From the NCBI GenBank assembly GCA_033439295.1, contig JAVTLE010000003.1, positions 1,364,001 to 1,428,000 on the forward strand: 64,000 nt of DNA, read 5' to 3'. Under the pieces are notes generated by a model. That model worked only from the letters and a program-made list of their open reading frames with translations, was not told where the DNA came from and made no database searches. Shown here piece by piece: positions 12,201-23,200 of the stretch. Made by a program: the position numbers and the translations under genes. Position 1 is the stretch's first letter. Each line of letters opens with the position of its first letter. Origin of the DNA: Deuterostichococcus epilithicus (Eukaryota > Chlorophyta > Trebouxiophyceae > Prasiolales > Stichococcaceae).

Positions 12201-12738
12201 CAGCGACTTCCTGGTGGCCAAGGCCTTCTGCGACATGGAGGTGCGCACCTTCGAGTGCACTGCTGACGGCAGCATGCAGAGATCTCAATCGTGCTGCTCT
12301 TCTACTGATCATGCCGCCATATTGATCAGAGCTTCTTTGGAAACCGCGATGCGGCACCAAGAGTTGGCGCAAATCATCCTGTGGCTCGTGAATGCTTGAC
12401 GCAGGCCATCCACACCTACGAGGGTACACACCAGGTCAACGCGCTTGTCTCGGGACGCGACATCACAGGTAAGTTCGACTCTCTGCCGGCAAACCCCTGC
12501 TGGTGTCCTGTCTTGTGACACGCTGCGCAACTGCTCTCACCGCTGCGTGCGGTCAACTTTCTCCTTCTTCTTCACTGCTATTCACTTGCTGCAGAGTCGC
12601 ACGATGGCATCCTGGGCACTCTTGACGGCACAGGCTCCGCCTCCAGCTGACGGCGAGATGTAACCCGCAGGCATCGCCGCGTTCAGGGCGCCGGCTGCCC
12701 GCAAGCGGCCAGTGGCAACCAGCGAGGGCAAGATGTGA
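9201..12738 (+). CDS. ACX4: Short-chain acyl-CoA oxidase, ACX4-like
   Basis: A peroxisomal FAD enzyme that oxidises short-chain acyl-CoA to trans-2-enoyl-CoA and H2O2 in beta-oxidation. Thirteen phase-consistent exons give 429 residues (Arabidopsis ACX4 is about 436): 9201-9362, 9577-9667, 9790-9851, 10036-10098, 10259-10340, 10536-10646, 10836-10968, 11176-11269, 11509-11676, 11859-11957, 12148-12240, 12405-12468 and 12671-12738. Collinear family landmarks are [44 protein letters not shown] (FAD/substrate loop), [76 protein letters not shown] and [11 protein letters not shown] (acyl-CoA dehydrogenase signature with the catalytic Glu). ATG 9201 is the first in frame before the conserved start. 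The C-terminus is GKM rather than the SRL of Arabidopsis, so peroxisomal import by PTS1 is uncertain. Confidence 0.93.
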
Positions 12739-13138
12739 TTTGTAACTTGGGAGTGGGCTGCGCCTCTGCGCTGTTGTCCTGCGTATCGTCCAGCTGGATG
12801 ACTCCGCGCCCAGCAGTCATCACCAGCGGTCATGTGTTGGACCTCCAACCGTACAGGCAATGCACAGCCAGTGTTGAGCCGCCTGAGCGGGGCGCGCAAT
12901 GCCGGAGGTGGGTTTGGTTGGAACAGGGGGTCAGGCTAGGAATAAAGGTTTAGAATTTAGGGTGCGCTGCCATGTAATGATGCAGATGTAGTCGCTTAGG
13001 CACGAATATGATTCCACGTGCCGAGATGAAGAGCTGACACAGCAGTGGCCGCCGCCGTAGACATTATTCTGCATCTGCACGCACACCTGATAACTTAGTC
13101 ACGCCGTTTCCACTGCCAACAACAGCCAAACTTCTAAT
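12739..13138. other. Spacer between ACX4-like gene and DGP3-like GTPase
   Basis: About 400 bases between two genes on the same strand, with no coding signal seen. It should contain the 3' end of the oxidase transcript and the GTPase promoter. Confidence 0.4.
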
Positions 13139-15961
13139 ATGGCGTATACAGCAGCCTGCCAGCATGCCCTCTTGGCGCAGGTTTTGCGAAGCACGCAGGA
13201 TGGCCCCAATGCACGCTGCACGACAGCGTTACATCGCAACGCACAGCAGCTGCGACGGACGACATTCATGCCTTATGTGCACCAGCAGCGGCATCAGCGC
13301 CGCCCGACGCAGGTAAGCGGCGAATGAGCAGAGTCCTCAGGCATTGCCAGCAGGACACAGTGCCCGGACAAACCACACCAAGTAATCGAAACATTCTGTG
13401 AACAGTACCACGATGCTCATTCATCTTTGCCTGCTGCTGCAGGACCTGACGACACTGGCCGCGCTGAAGACCCCGGTGGCCGCGGAGGATACATCGCTGC
13501 AGGTACAAGCTGCATTTCGACAGGCTCACGGACCCTGCCAGCATTCCAAGTCCACTGTACGCCTGAGGCCCCGCGTATATGGCTTGCAGTCCCAGTCTGC
13601 TGCAGGACTTTGCCTCACAAAGCTGCACTCGGGCTGTGCAAGCGGTCGCCAAGCCACAGTCTGTCAACCGATCAAACCTGCCAAGGCCTGTCCTCACTTC
13701 GTTGCTGCAGCCGCGCATGGTGCAGTGGTACCCAGGCCACATCGCAAAGGCTGAGCGGGCCCTGAAGGAGCAGCTGGGCAGCGTTGATTTGGTCATAGAA
13801 GTGCGGGACGCAAGGTGGGCATGTCATGACACACCAATGCTCCGCATGTGCGCTCTGCTTGTGAAGCCGCCACAGCTGGCGAGCAACAAGACTCGCACAT
13901 CCTTGCAAGAAGCGGCGCCGTCAGAAAAGACTCGAATGCGCCCATCGCGGCAAGTCCTGCCTATGCCGCAGGATACCAATGGCTACGGCGCACCCGCAGC
14001 TAGCCGGCTGGGTGGGCAACAAGCCCCACCTGCTGCTGCTCAACCGCGTGGACATGGTGTCTGAGGAGGACCAGGCGGTGTGGGGCGCCTACTTCCGCAG
14101 CCAGCAGCAGTCCGCCTTCTGGACGGACGCCAAGCTCGGCACCGGCGTGCGCAAGGTGGGCGAGTTTCGCTTCTGCCGACTTGTCTCGCTCGGACACTGG
14201 ACTGCCAACGTGGGGCTCATCCTGGCCCACTGTGGCTGCTGCACGCTGGCCCATAATATGTCATGCGTGCCCATTCGTGGGCGGCATGCCGCCGTGGAGA
14301 GTGAACCGCTGGATGATGAAGCGCAACATCCCCGGCAAGACGGAGGCTCGTGCGGGCTCAGGTCCGGCATGCAGTAAGTTGCGCGCTCTGCTCTGCAGGT
14401 TTCAAAGGCAGCGGTCGCGGCTGGCAGCGGCATCAATGAGGCCCGCACGCGGCGCGGCATCCAGCCCAGGGCGCTCAAAGCCGCAGTGGTGAGGCGCTGG
14501 TGTCAGCAGCTTCTGGACCCTGGAAGCAGCATGCTGGCGGGCCTGTGCATCAGACTGAAGCTTCGCACACCCAAGGTTGTGCACGGGCGTCATGTATCAG
14601 CTCACTGCACAAGTGACCCTCCAAGCAGCAGCCAATGACCACGCCCACTCACTGCCCAACCCTCGACATGACGAGCCAACGGAGGCAATGGAAGGCTCCG
14701 AGTCTCTTTTGTGGCACCGGCGCCGTCCGCAGGTGGGCTTCCCCAACGTGGGCAAGAGTGCGCTGATCAACAGGCTGCTGGGGCGCAAGGTGGCGCCCTC
14801 CGCGCCGCGCCCCGGCGTCACCCGCCAGCTGCGATGGCTGCGCCTCGGCGGCGACGTGGACCTCCTGGACACCCCCGGTCCACCTTTCATGCCCCTGCTG
14901 TCACATTGTCTCCTTCTTTTCCTCCCTTTGTCTTCCGAGCAGCGCGGCCTTTGTATCAAGCAGGGGATTGGTGCCGACCAATGAGGACAATCGAACCAAT
15001 GGAGGGATGCAGTCTGCCCACCGACAGCACCCATCTGGCAACGGCGGTTGCCGCGGCCGCTTGCATCTGTCGCATCTGCTGTCATATCCGAGCTGCGGCC
15101 TGTGCCGCAAAAGCAGCATGCTTGGTGCCTTGTTCCATTGGAAAGTATAGCGTAGCCTCATGAAACTGCATCCTCGACACACAGGCGTGCTGCCCATGGG
15201 GCTGCGCAACCAGACGGTTGCGCAGCGGCTGGCGGTGTGCAACGATATTGGCGAGGCGGCGTACATCGGGAGTCTGGTGGCCGCCGCGATGGTGGACTCC
15301 GTGTTGCAGCTGCCCACAGGCGGCGCCATCGCCAACAGCTTTACGCAGCGGTGAGGGCACGAAACCCGCCAAGCGGCGACGCCGGCGCCGGCGGTAGTGC
15401 TGACCATGCAATAGGGCCGACAGAGTTCAGAATGGCTGTCAGGACTTGCGGTCGGGCTGAGACTCCTGGCTGTGACTGCTGCCCTACTCGGAACGGACTG
15501 CCAGCTGCATGCGTGTGGCCCTGATGCTGGCGTCTGCGCTCTGTGGCTGCATGGTCCGGGCTGCCTTGTTCTAGGTAAAAGACACTATGGCTCAACCTGG
15601 CTGTCCGGCTGTGCAGGTACAAGCTCAGTCCAGTCGGCCTCTCAGGCGAGAGCTTCGTGGCCAAACTGGCTGAGGCGATGTTCCAGGTACTTGAATTTGA
15701 CGGTTTATCTCGCATCAGCAGCACCTCAACACTCATGGGTCCTGCGTCTTTTGGGGCCTGACGTGTTGCTCGCCTCGGCTCTGCTCCTTACATGTCGCCG
15801 TGCTCGTCGAGACTCACGGTGCTTCCCGGATGGGATCCGAGCAGTCGTGTCGTGTACAAATACCGCAGGGGGACGAGGAGAGGGCGGGGCAGCGCCTGCT
15901 GAAGGACTACCGGTTGGGCAACCTGGGAACTTTCGCCATCGAGCAGCCGCCCAGGAGATAG
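13139..15961 (+). CDS. DGP3: Circularly permuted ribosome-assembly GTPase, DAR GTPase 3-like (chloroplast)
   Basis: YlqF/MTG1-type GTPase that acts in maturation of the large subunit of a bacterial-type ribosome. Nine phase-consistent exons: 13139-13312, 13443-13502, 13606-13814, 13972-14155, 14399-14488, 14733-14877, 15185-15350, 15617-15686 and 15869-15961. The G motifs come in permuted order: [10 protein letters not shown] (the DAR motif), LLLLNRVDM (G4), then [13 protein letters not shown] (G1/Walker A), [12 protein letters not shown] (G2) and DLLDTPG (G3). The block ahead of them, [20 protein letters not shown], is the family N-terminal signature. The C-terminal part ([12 protein letters not shown], then [20 protein letters not shown]) follows Arabidopsis DGP3. 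The basic, acid-poor leader ([18 protein letters not shown]) suggests organelle import; plastid is inferred from the closest remembered relative. Confidence 0.93.
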
Positions 15962-16644
15962 AATTTGTGCTTCGACCAAATGTTCTTCAGGATTTCCCAG
16001 TCGGCAGCCGTGTCAGCGTGTTGCCCAACGGTCTGCTTTGACTTTGTCAGAAGATCTTCACAGGCGTCCTAAAATGAACTCCAATACGTACCGGTGGGCG
16101 CTTGGAGCTGTAAATGGTTTTGTTCGCTGACATTGTCTATCCGTTCAACAGCGAGCTTAGCACAGCAACAGCATGATGCGATCTCCTCGTCCGATAGTTT
16201 GCCCTTCCCCGCAGCTGGAATTCCTAGCGGCCCTGCATGACCCGGTTTCAGACCCTCCAAGTCCCCCATGCGCAGTTCACTGGCACAATGCAGGCTTAGG
16301 AACAGTCTGATGAATGCGTGAGCGGACAACCGTTGTGGCGCTGCCTGATGACGCGGTCGAGCAGCTGATTCGGTCGAAGTGATTTGGCATCAGGACAACA
16401 CAATGATTAAGCAGATCAGCAAGTTCGCAGTCTTCGTCGACAGATGCAAAGCGAAGTCGACAGAGGAGCTCAAGTGCGTGCTCATCAAGTCCAACCTTCA
16501 AAGATGCATTGAGTATCAATTGTTTGCGTACCAAAGGCCTAGCCTTGTCGTAAGATAAATCTATCTCTATCTAGCACTCAAGCTGGATATTGCCATATAT
16601 AAGGCCATTAGCTGCATGATCAACCAGCGTTGCACCTGTTGCAG
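15962..16644. other. Spacer before RRM/RS gene
   Basis: A minus-strand open frame (16277-16534, about 85 codons) crosses this stretch, but it has no recognised motif and no clean start. The first exons of the downstream RRM gene, including its RNP2 strand, should lie here, but I could not find them. Confidence 0.3.
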
Positions 16645-18402
16645 GGAGCTGTTTGGGTCGTACGGCAAGATTGAAAACATCAAGATCAATAAAGAGTGAG
16701 GACAACCAGGGTGCTACATACATGCATGACATGCCCCGGCACATGCCGCGCCCCTCAGCAAATGGCGTCTTTCTAAGCCAGAACGTGCACACCAGTGTAA
16801 TGAAACCCGAAAGCCCAGCGTTTGCCCCGGTCACATCGTTGCCACTCTGGTAACACTACAGACAACGGTGCGCGCTCGTGGAGTTCAACAGGTCTGCACC
16901 CTCGTCCAAGTTCTTGATTCCTGCATTTGCTGGATGCCAAATTAGACTTCGTTTATAGCTAGTCAAATACGCTTGCTTGAGGCAATTGCGCCCTGTCGCA
17001 GCTCTGGCGACGCCCAGCATGCGTACGAGGTGATGAAGGATCTTTGCCTGCGGCATTGAGAGCATGCACCACGCCACTGCACAGATATCGGCAGGATGTT
17101 TGCTGCTCGCAGCTCTCTGTGCGCGAATAACATGATTATTGATCTGAGGAGCCTGCATCCGACAGTGCCGCTGTCAATGCCCTGCTGGGCGCCAAGCACA
17201 CATCGAGTCCGAAGCAGTCCAATTTCCGCCTTTTCCGCTTGTCCTGCAGAAATTGCACCTGGTCAAGTTCCACCACCATCACCTGGAGCTGGACTATGCC
17301 ACTCGGGAGGACTACCAGGTGGGGTGAGGGCCATGCTGTACTTTTTGGAAGCTACACCATTTGTGACAACGTGCGGCGCACTCCGTGCGTGTGGCACAGT
17401 GCCTTTACTTGGGCCGGTCGATGTGCCGCAATGTCAATGGCACCTAGCAAGTTACCTCAGCGATGTCAGGATGCCCGGCTTCAGTGTCAGTTCAGCATGC
17501 ATCGCTTTTGGCAGGTGCACCTCCCGCAGAGCTGAGCATCGTCTTTCCGGATGCATCTCCAGATGTTCGGCCTGGAGTGGTCAGCAGAGTCGCCAGCGGA
17601 TGACGGAGAGGAGGGCGAGATCGCTCTCCCACCTTTGTTGCGCCAAGCCCTCTGTGCAGCCACCGACCCCGGTGAGCGCATCGGACGCAGCCTGTCTCCA
17701 TGCTCCTCCGGCCCGACACCTGCCCTGCAGCGCAACCACCACCTGGAGCCCCCCGGTCACCCCCACCGCTCTCACAGCGCTCGAAGCCATTCCTTGGCTG
17801 CCACGCGCCACCGCGGCAGTCGCAGCGACCGCTGCCGCTCGCCCTCGTTCAAGAGTGGACGCCACACCCACCACACCCACCGCCGCCGCTCGCCGTCCCC
17901 ACGCAGCCATCGCGACAGCCGACACGAAGGGAGGGACCGCTGGGGTGACCGTGGCGGCCGCCACAGCCCATCGTCCGACCACTGGCGCCACGACTGCTGG
18001 GAACTTTTGCGCAACCCCAGCCCGCCACCCAGCAAGGACAATGACACAGGTCGGGACAGGATAAGCCACTATCAAGACGCTGCCGACCACTACAGCAAGC
18101 GCCGCCGCAGCCCGAGCCTCGGCGCCGGTGGCCCCTCCCGGCATGGCCACTCGCCGCCGCGCCAGAAGCCGCGCCACTCGCTGCTGCCGAGCTTCCCCCG
18201 CGGCATTGACTCTGCGCCGGCGGCAATTGCTCCGATTTCCCCGCCTTCCTTCGTCACTGTCATGCACGGGTGCGGCGCCAGCCCTGACTCCACCAACTGC
18301 GAGGAGACTGGGCGGGCAGTGCAGGTTTCTTCGCCACCCGTGAATGAAGCCTGCCAGAAGGTGCTGGGGCTGAGGCCAAACTGCTCATGTTTGCAGATCT
18401 GA
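16645..18402 (+). CDS. RRM protein with Arg/Ser-rich tail, putative splicing factor (5' end unresolved)
   Basis: An exon from 16645 reads ELFGSYGKIENIKINKE and splices in phase to 16862-16891 (QRCALVEFN, an RNP1-like strand). Further pieces follow: DAQHAYEVMK near 17020, SDSAAVNALLGAKH near 17160-17210 (a typical RRM helix 2) and LHLVKFHHHHLELDYATRED near 17250. The open frame 17551-18402 is then rich in RS, SP, RH and HR pairs (HRRRSPSPRSHRDSRHEGRD), as in SR-type splicing proteins. The acidic stretch DDGEEGEIALPP lies just before it. The first half of the RRM and the start codon were not found, and the join between RRM pieces and the RS frame is inferred. It could be two genes, or an RS frame that is partly spurious in GC-rich DNA. 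Confidence 0.5.
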
Positions 18403-18960
18403 ATCGACCTGGGGTTACACATCCTAGAGGAACGCCTTCATGACAAGGCAATGCATGAAACGGCTGCCGGTGGCTGGATGGCAGGCCACTGGTCACTGAC
18501 TGCAGCAAATGTGTCCTCCGCATGATTACACAGCTGCGTGATCTGAACCAGCTGCTGGTTCCCACTGGCCGTGTGACGGAGTTGCCTGCACAGTGCTGTC
18601 AATGCTAGAATCGCAGCGTTTGATTTTGCATCAAGGGCAGCTGCGTGTGTTCGTTCAGGATTTGTCGTGAGCCTCGAGCATTTCTGGGTACATGCATCAA
18701 TCTGTTCAGACGCTGGTGTGCTGGAGTCTAGGTACTGAATCATGTCATGGTGCCTGACGAGCTTTACAGTGGTTGAACTATCTGCAGCGCCGGACAGTAC
18801 GAAGGCAGTGCGTTTACCAGCAAACTCCGAGCTGTAGGTACACTGTCCACAGTGTTCAATGTGCACAATACATTAACATTCGATTATGCCTCTGATCTTG
18901 CCGGCAGCAGGCCAAGTGCTCCGGCCCTCTTCTTCTCCCCTCACAGGTCCGTCGTTGCCC
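18403..18960. other. Convergent intergenic spacer
   Basis: This lies between the stop of the RRM/RS gene and the stop of the NDUFB10 gene. A 142-codon minus-strand open frame (18438-18866) exists but has no recognised motif and would sit in the 3' region of NDUFB10, so I do not call it a gene. Confidence 0.35.
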
Positions 18961-19570
18961 TCACAGCTCCGGGTCGACCCCATTGACGTCAAATTGCCCG
19001 CTGTTCGAGCGGTAAAAGCCGACGCCCTTGATGCTATCCAGATACAAGTCCACCCACTGCGCGAGACAGCAGACAGCGGGACTCGGCTGAGCAGCCTGAC
19101 AGTAAGGAAATGGACGGCAGATCGCTTAGCAAATCAGTCTCCGAGGGCGAGAGTAGATCCTGTAGCTAGCAGTGGCGAGGCCAGCATGCAGGAGACCAGG
19201 GCTGACGCCTGCCTGCGCTCATGTGCACATGCGCACCTTCTTGCAGTGCTGGAAGTGGTTGACGCCTTCCCTCACGTAGCACTCCCGCACCTTGTTCCGC
19301 AGTATCTGCGTACGCCGCAGCAGCGATGAGTCACTGAACAAGGGGGCAAACTGGAGTGCCCAGGCGAGCCTGCATGCGGCAGGTCCTTCTTGCGGGCGGA
19401 ACAACTAGTAGGTGCAGCCATAGTTTCTTCACCTTGGCTTTCTCCACGTCGATCTCCCTTCGCCGCATGACGGCCTCCCGGTGCTCCAGCAGGGCCACGG
19501 GGTCCCTGTACTTGTCCTCCGGCGTATAGACGGGCACATCTGTGGGGTACACCGGCTCCTTCCACACCAT
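18961..19570 (-). CDS. NDUFB10: Mitochondrial complex I subunit PDSW (NDUFB10 homologue)
   Basis: An accessory subunit of the membrane arm of NADH:ubiquinone oxidoreductase. Three phase-0 exons, 19570-19433, 19305-19237 and 19056-18961, give exactly 100 residues (the plant homologues are about 106). Exon 1 starts MVWKEPVYPTD and holds YRDPVALLEHREAVMRRRE and DVEKAK. Exon 2 gives ILRNKVRECYVREGVNHFQH, which matches the plant signature MREKVRWCYRVEGVNHYQ block. Exon 3 gives WVDLYLDSIKGVGFYR and ends VDPEL. Splice sites are standard (aag|gtgaag, gcag|ata, aag|gtgcgc, gcag|tgg). No presequence is visible, as is usual for this subunit. The start is fixed by the only ATG ahead of the conserved block. 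Confidence 0.93.
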
Positions 19571-20241
19571 GGTGCCTCAGCTGGCTCTGGAAATGCTGGA
19601 AAAAGGCCTCAGCAGCCCAATGCGGCTGATCAATAGCTGCCTTCCCAAGCCTTGCACAGCTGCACACAAGGGCCTGCAGGGCAGATGTGAAACCCGAGCA
19701 GAGTGCGGAGCGCGTGGCGAAGGAAGCGAAGCAAGTGTGCAGACAGGCTACGCGCTAAGCGATGGCTTGTGGGTCTCGTCGCAAGAGATGAAGAGTGATG
19801 AGTTCAGTCGTGCAAAATGCAAGGGATTTTGTCAGGACTTGTTGACTACTTATTTCTGCCACGGGGAAATTCTGATGCTGCAAATTTTCTTCCATCGAGG
19901 GCCTCTCTAAGACTGATCGGTTTGCGCATCATTGTGGGTACCCATTGTTCAGGTATATTCAGCTGGAGAGCTCTCAGCCAATTGCGCTTGCCATGCAGTA
20001 TGGGGAAGTATGAGGGCAGTCGGATCACCTGCAACCCGCCGAGGTTCCAGTCCTTTCTTCACAAAAAGGATCGACTGCACCGATCCGCAGCGTCGGAATC
20101 CGCTGCTGCTCACCGGCGCCAGTGCTGCATGAGGGTCCTGTTGACGCTGAGGAGAGGATAGCTGACCACTGGCCAAAAGCCCACATCGCCACGCCGCTCC
20201 GGACCAAAGGTCGGTGGAGGCAGCATTGCAGGTAGTAGCTG
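19571..20241. promoter_or_regulatory. Upstream region of NDUFB10, downstream of AAE-like gene
   Basis: Both flanking genes run on the minus strand, so this should contain the 3' end of the acyl-activating enzyme transcript and the NDUFB10 promoter. I see no coding exon or named promoter element. Confidence 0.35.
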
Positions 20242-23200
20242 CTATATTTTGGCTCGAATCTGACCGCCCTCGTCGTCGCCGCCGCCGCCGCCGCCCGCCG
20301 CCATCGCCTGCTCACGCAGCACCCGCCGCATGACCTTGTTGGAGGCGGTCCTCGGCAGCGCTTCGCGCAGCGCCACGGCGTGAATTTTGAATAGCGGGTT
20401 CAGTTCCCGCCGCACCGCCGCCTGGCACAGTGTCCTGGCGGCTTCCGCGTCCAGACCTGCCCCCGCCGCCAGCACCAGGAACAGCACCAGGCGGTCGGGG
20501 CCGCCGCCGGACGGCGGCACCGCCACGGCGGCTGTGTCCGCGATGTCAGCGCTGGCGGCGGCGCACACCCGCTCCAGGTCCGCAGAGCTCACCTACGACC
20601 AATATTCAGTTTCAAGGAGGCGTGGGTCGTGCACTTCGGGCATTGAGATCAGACGTTCAGATCAGGTGTGAAAGGGGCCCTGATCTTAGCCAGAAACGAT
20701 GGTCGGAAGCGACACAAGCGACAGAGCGTCTGCATGAGCATCAGGTGCAGGCGCAGCGCAAGGGACGTGCCTGCAGCACTCGCGCAGCTCACCCTGCGCT
20801 GCGCGAGTGCCGCCCAACATGTGAGTGCGGTGCCAGAAAACTGCGGCCTCGGGAAGAGGACGGGGGAGGTGCATGACCGAGCCAGTACCTTGATGCCGCC
20901 GAGGTTCATGGTGTCATCGGTGCGCCCCAGTGCCTGGTAGTAGCCGCCAGGCAGCCGCTGCACCTCGTCACCATGCCGCCGCAGCTGCGTGCCGCTGCCG
21001 CCCTCCAGCAGCGGCATGCCCTGCAGGATATCAAGCAGAACACCGGATGGGAGTGTAAGGTCGAATGTGCCACGCATTGCCAAAAGCCTTGTCGCCGAAA
21101 GCCTTGTCGCCCAAAGCCCTGTCGCCCCATATGTCCACCCAGAGCTGCACAATGCCTGCAACGCTCATCTTCTTTCAATCTTCGTTTTCCTTCCCCCCGA
21201 GCTATCCTGTGGATCAAGCTGCTGCCCAGGCACTTGCTGAGAGACTTGCATATCAGAACCTCGAAGCACATCCCACCTATCCTTCAGTTGCAGCAGCGAC
21301 CTCGTGAAATCATGTCATTCATCCCACAGGTTCACAGAGTCATCGCAGGCACTGCAGACTCGCCTCAAAGTAGGCGGCATGGTGGTCCCTATTCAGAAGC
21401 CGCTGTGAGCTGCCCAGCATTGGTGGCACGAGCGCCAGCTCGCCGGTCGCCGGCGGCGCCCNCNGCGCGTGCGGCGATTGCCGCCCATCGGCAAGCAGCA
21501 GGCACAGCTGCGTGCCCAGGGTGGGGATGCTGAAGGCTCCAGGCGCTTGCGGCTGCAGCAGGCTGCCGCTGAGATAGCCTCCGCCAAGTTCCGTGCCTTC
21601 AGCAACACGACAGACAATTGTCATGGACATTCCAATGGACAAGCTGAGGTGGCTGTTGTCCAGCCCCGTGCCCCCGGAAAGGCACCGTGTGGCTCCTGGC
21701 TCCGTGCCTGCAATGAGGCTGGGATGATATCACGGCCACTGCCCAGCTTCTACATCCGCCGCCCAGCTTCGCACCTACAGAGGGGAGCACGCTGTGTCGC
21801 GAAGCCTGTCCGGCTGGCATCACAACATGCCACACTCGGGCTTCCCTGCGGCGAGCTACCCCGTCCATACACAGGACGGCCGGCGGGCGCGCCCGCCTCC
21901 CCACAGGCCAGTGCGCGCGCTGGCCCCGGCGCCGTGCAATCCAGCCCCTTTGTGTCAGCAGCCAGGAGGCGGCGCCGCGGGGAGGGGAGGGTATCCCAGA
22001 GAAACCCCACCGCCGCAGTACTCGATGACGGGGCAGCAGTACCGCGTCTGTGCCATCAGCCAGGCGTAGTCCGCTGGCGCCGATGCCTCGCCCGTGGAGC
22101 TGAAACATCGCAGGTGGCGCTCCCAGGCGAGGCCCGCCATGCAGTCGGACGCCCGCCAGGAGCGTACTAGCGAGGGCACCTGTACGGGGCAGTTTGGGTT
22201 TGTTTTGGGGGACACCTGCCGGATGTGAGCATGCCTTCCCCGCAAGCATGCGCATGCAGGGCGATACGCAGCATGCATCTGATTGCATTGGGAAACTGCT
22301 GACGTGAAAGGAAGCACTCATTGCACGTCCACCAGGTGACGGCATGGCAGTCGTACTCACCAGGCCGAGCATTGTGACGCGGGCTGCTGAGACGAACTTG
22401 CCGAATGACCGTCCGAGCGGCGCCCCCTGTGCATTCGCATGCTACTTCTCGCTTTGCAGAGCATCTTCACGACCAGCTGGGTGTCAACCTGATTCCCAAG
22501 AGCAGTGCGCCGCCAGATGGCAGGGTCGCCAGCGAATGCAAATGCAAATCAACCAAGCGTGAAATTGGTACCTGGAAGAGCGCCATTGTTGATCGGTTTA
22601 AGAGGCTGGCAAAGACGAGCCATGGGCCTGCAGGTCCGAGAATTTGTGTTGTCACTGCCAGTAGACAAGCCACGTCGCGGTATCAGACAAGGCCTGACGC
22701 CTAGGAGTATTTAATGCAACCGAATGGCGCCCAAGCAGGTGCCAGCAGTTCATCAGGAGGTGTCAGAGGCATCACCCATCATCCATCCAAGATTGGTGGG
22801 CCAGGCGACGACATCGCCGGGGTGCAGGTCATGGTGAGCCCACGCATCCTGATGCAAGCAGTCAAATCCCTCACACACCACTGTGCATGAATCCATCACG
22901 CAAATCGTTTCGTGTGCCAGCAAGCGGAGAGGACACCCCCCTGACGACTGGGCAGCAGACTGACTCGCTGCATTGGCATATGTCAGCTCACCGTGCCGCA
23001 GCGGATGGGGGTCGTGTGGGTCCAAGGTATCGCCTTTGGCTGGCCTGCAGTCCTGATGCCGGCGTCAACGATGCATGGCGCTTTGCTGGCAGACTGCTGT
23101 TTGATATGGCGGCAACTTGGTATCAGAGGCTGCAATCAAGGTGGAGGGAGCTGTTAGAATCGCACACAGAGTCCGAAAGTCCCAGCTTGCCTGTGGTCCC

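Noticed and set aside
17690-18060. CRISPR-like or satellite repeat in the RS-rich region
   Set aside because: The apparent repetition comes from codons for Arg, Ser, His and Pro in an RS-type tail, without regular repeat-spacer units.
18438-18866. Minus-strand open frame of 142 codons downstream of NDUFB10
   Set aside because: No motif, no splice logic linking it to a neighbour, and it lies where two 3' untranslated regions should face each other.
21076-21125. Short tandem repeat (gccgaaagccttgtc, about three copies) as a regulatory element
   Set aside because: It lies in an AAE-like intron and is explained by slippage; nothing links it to a known binding site.
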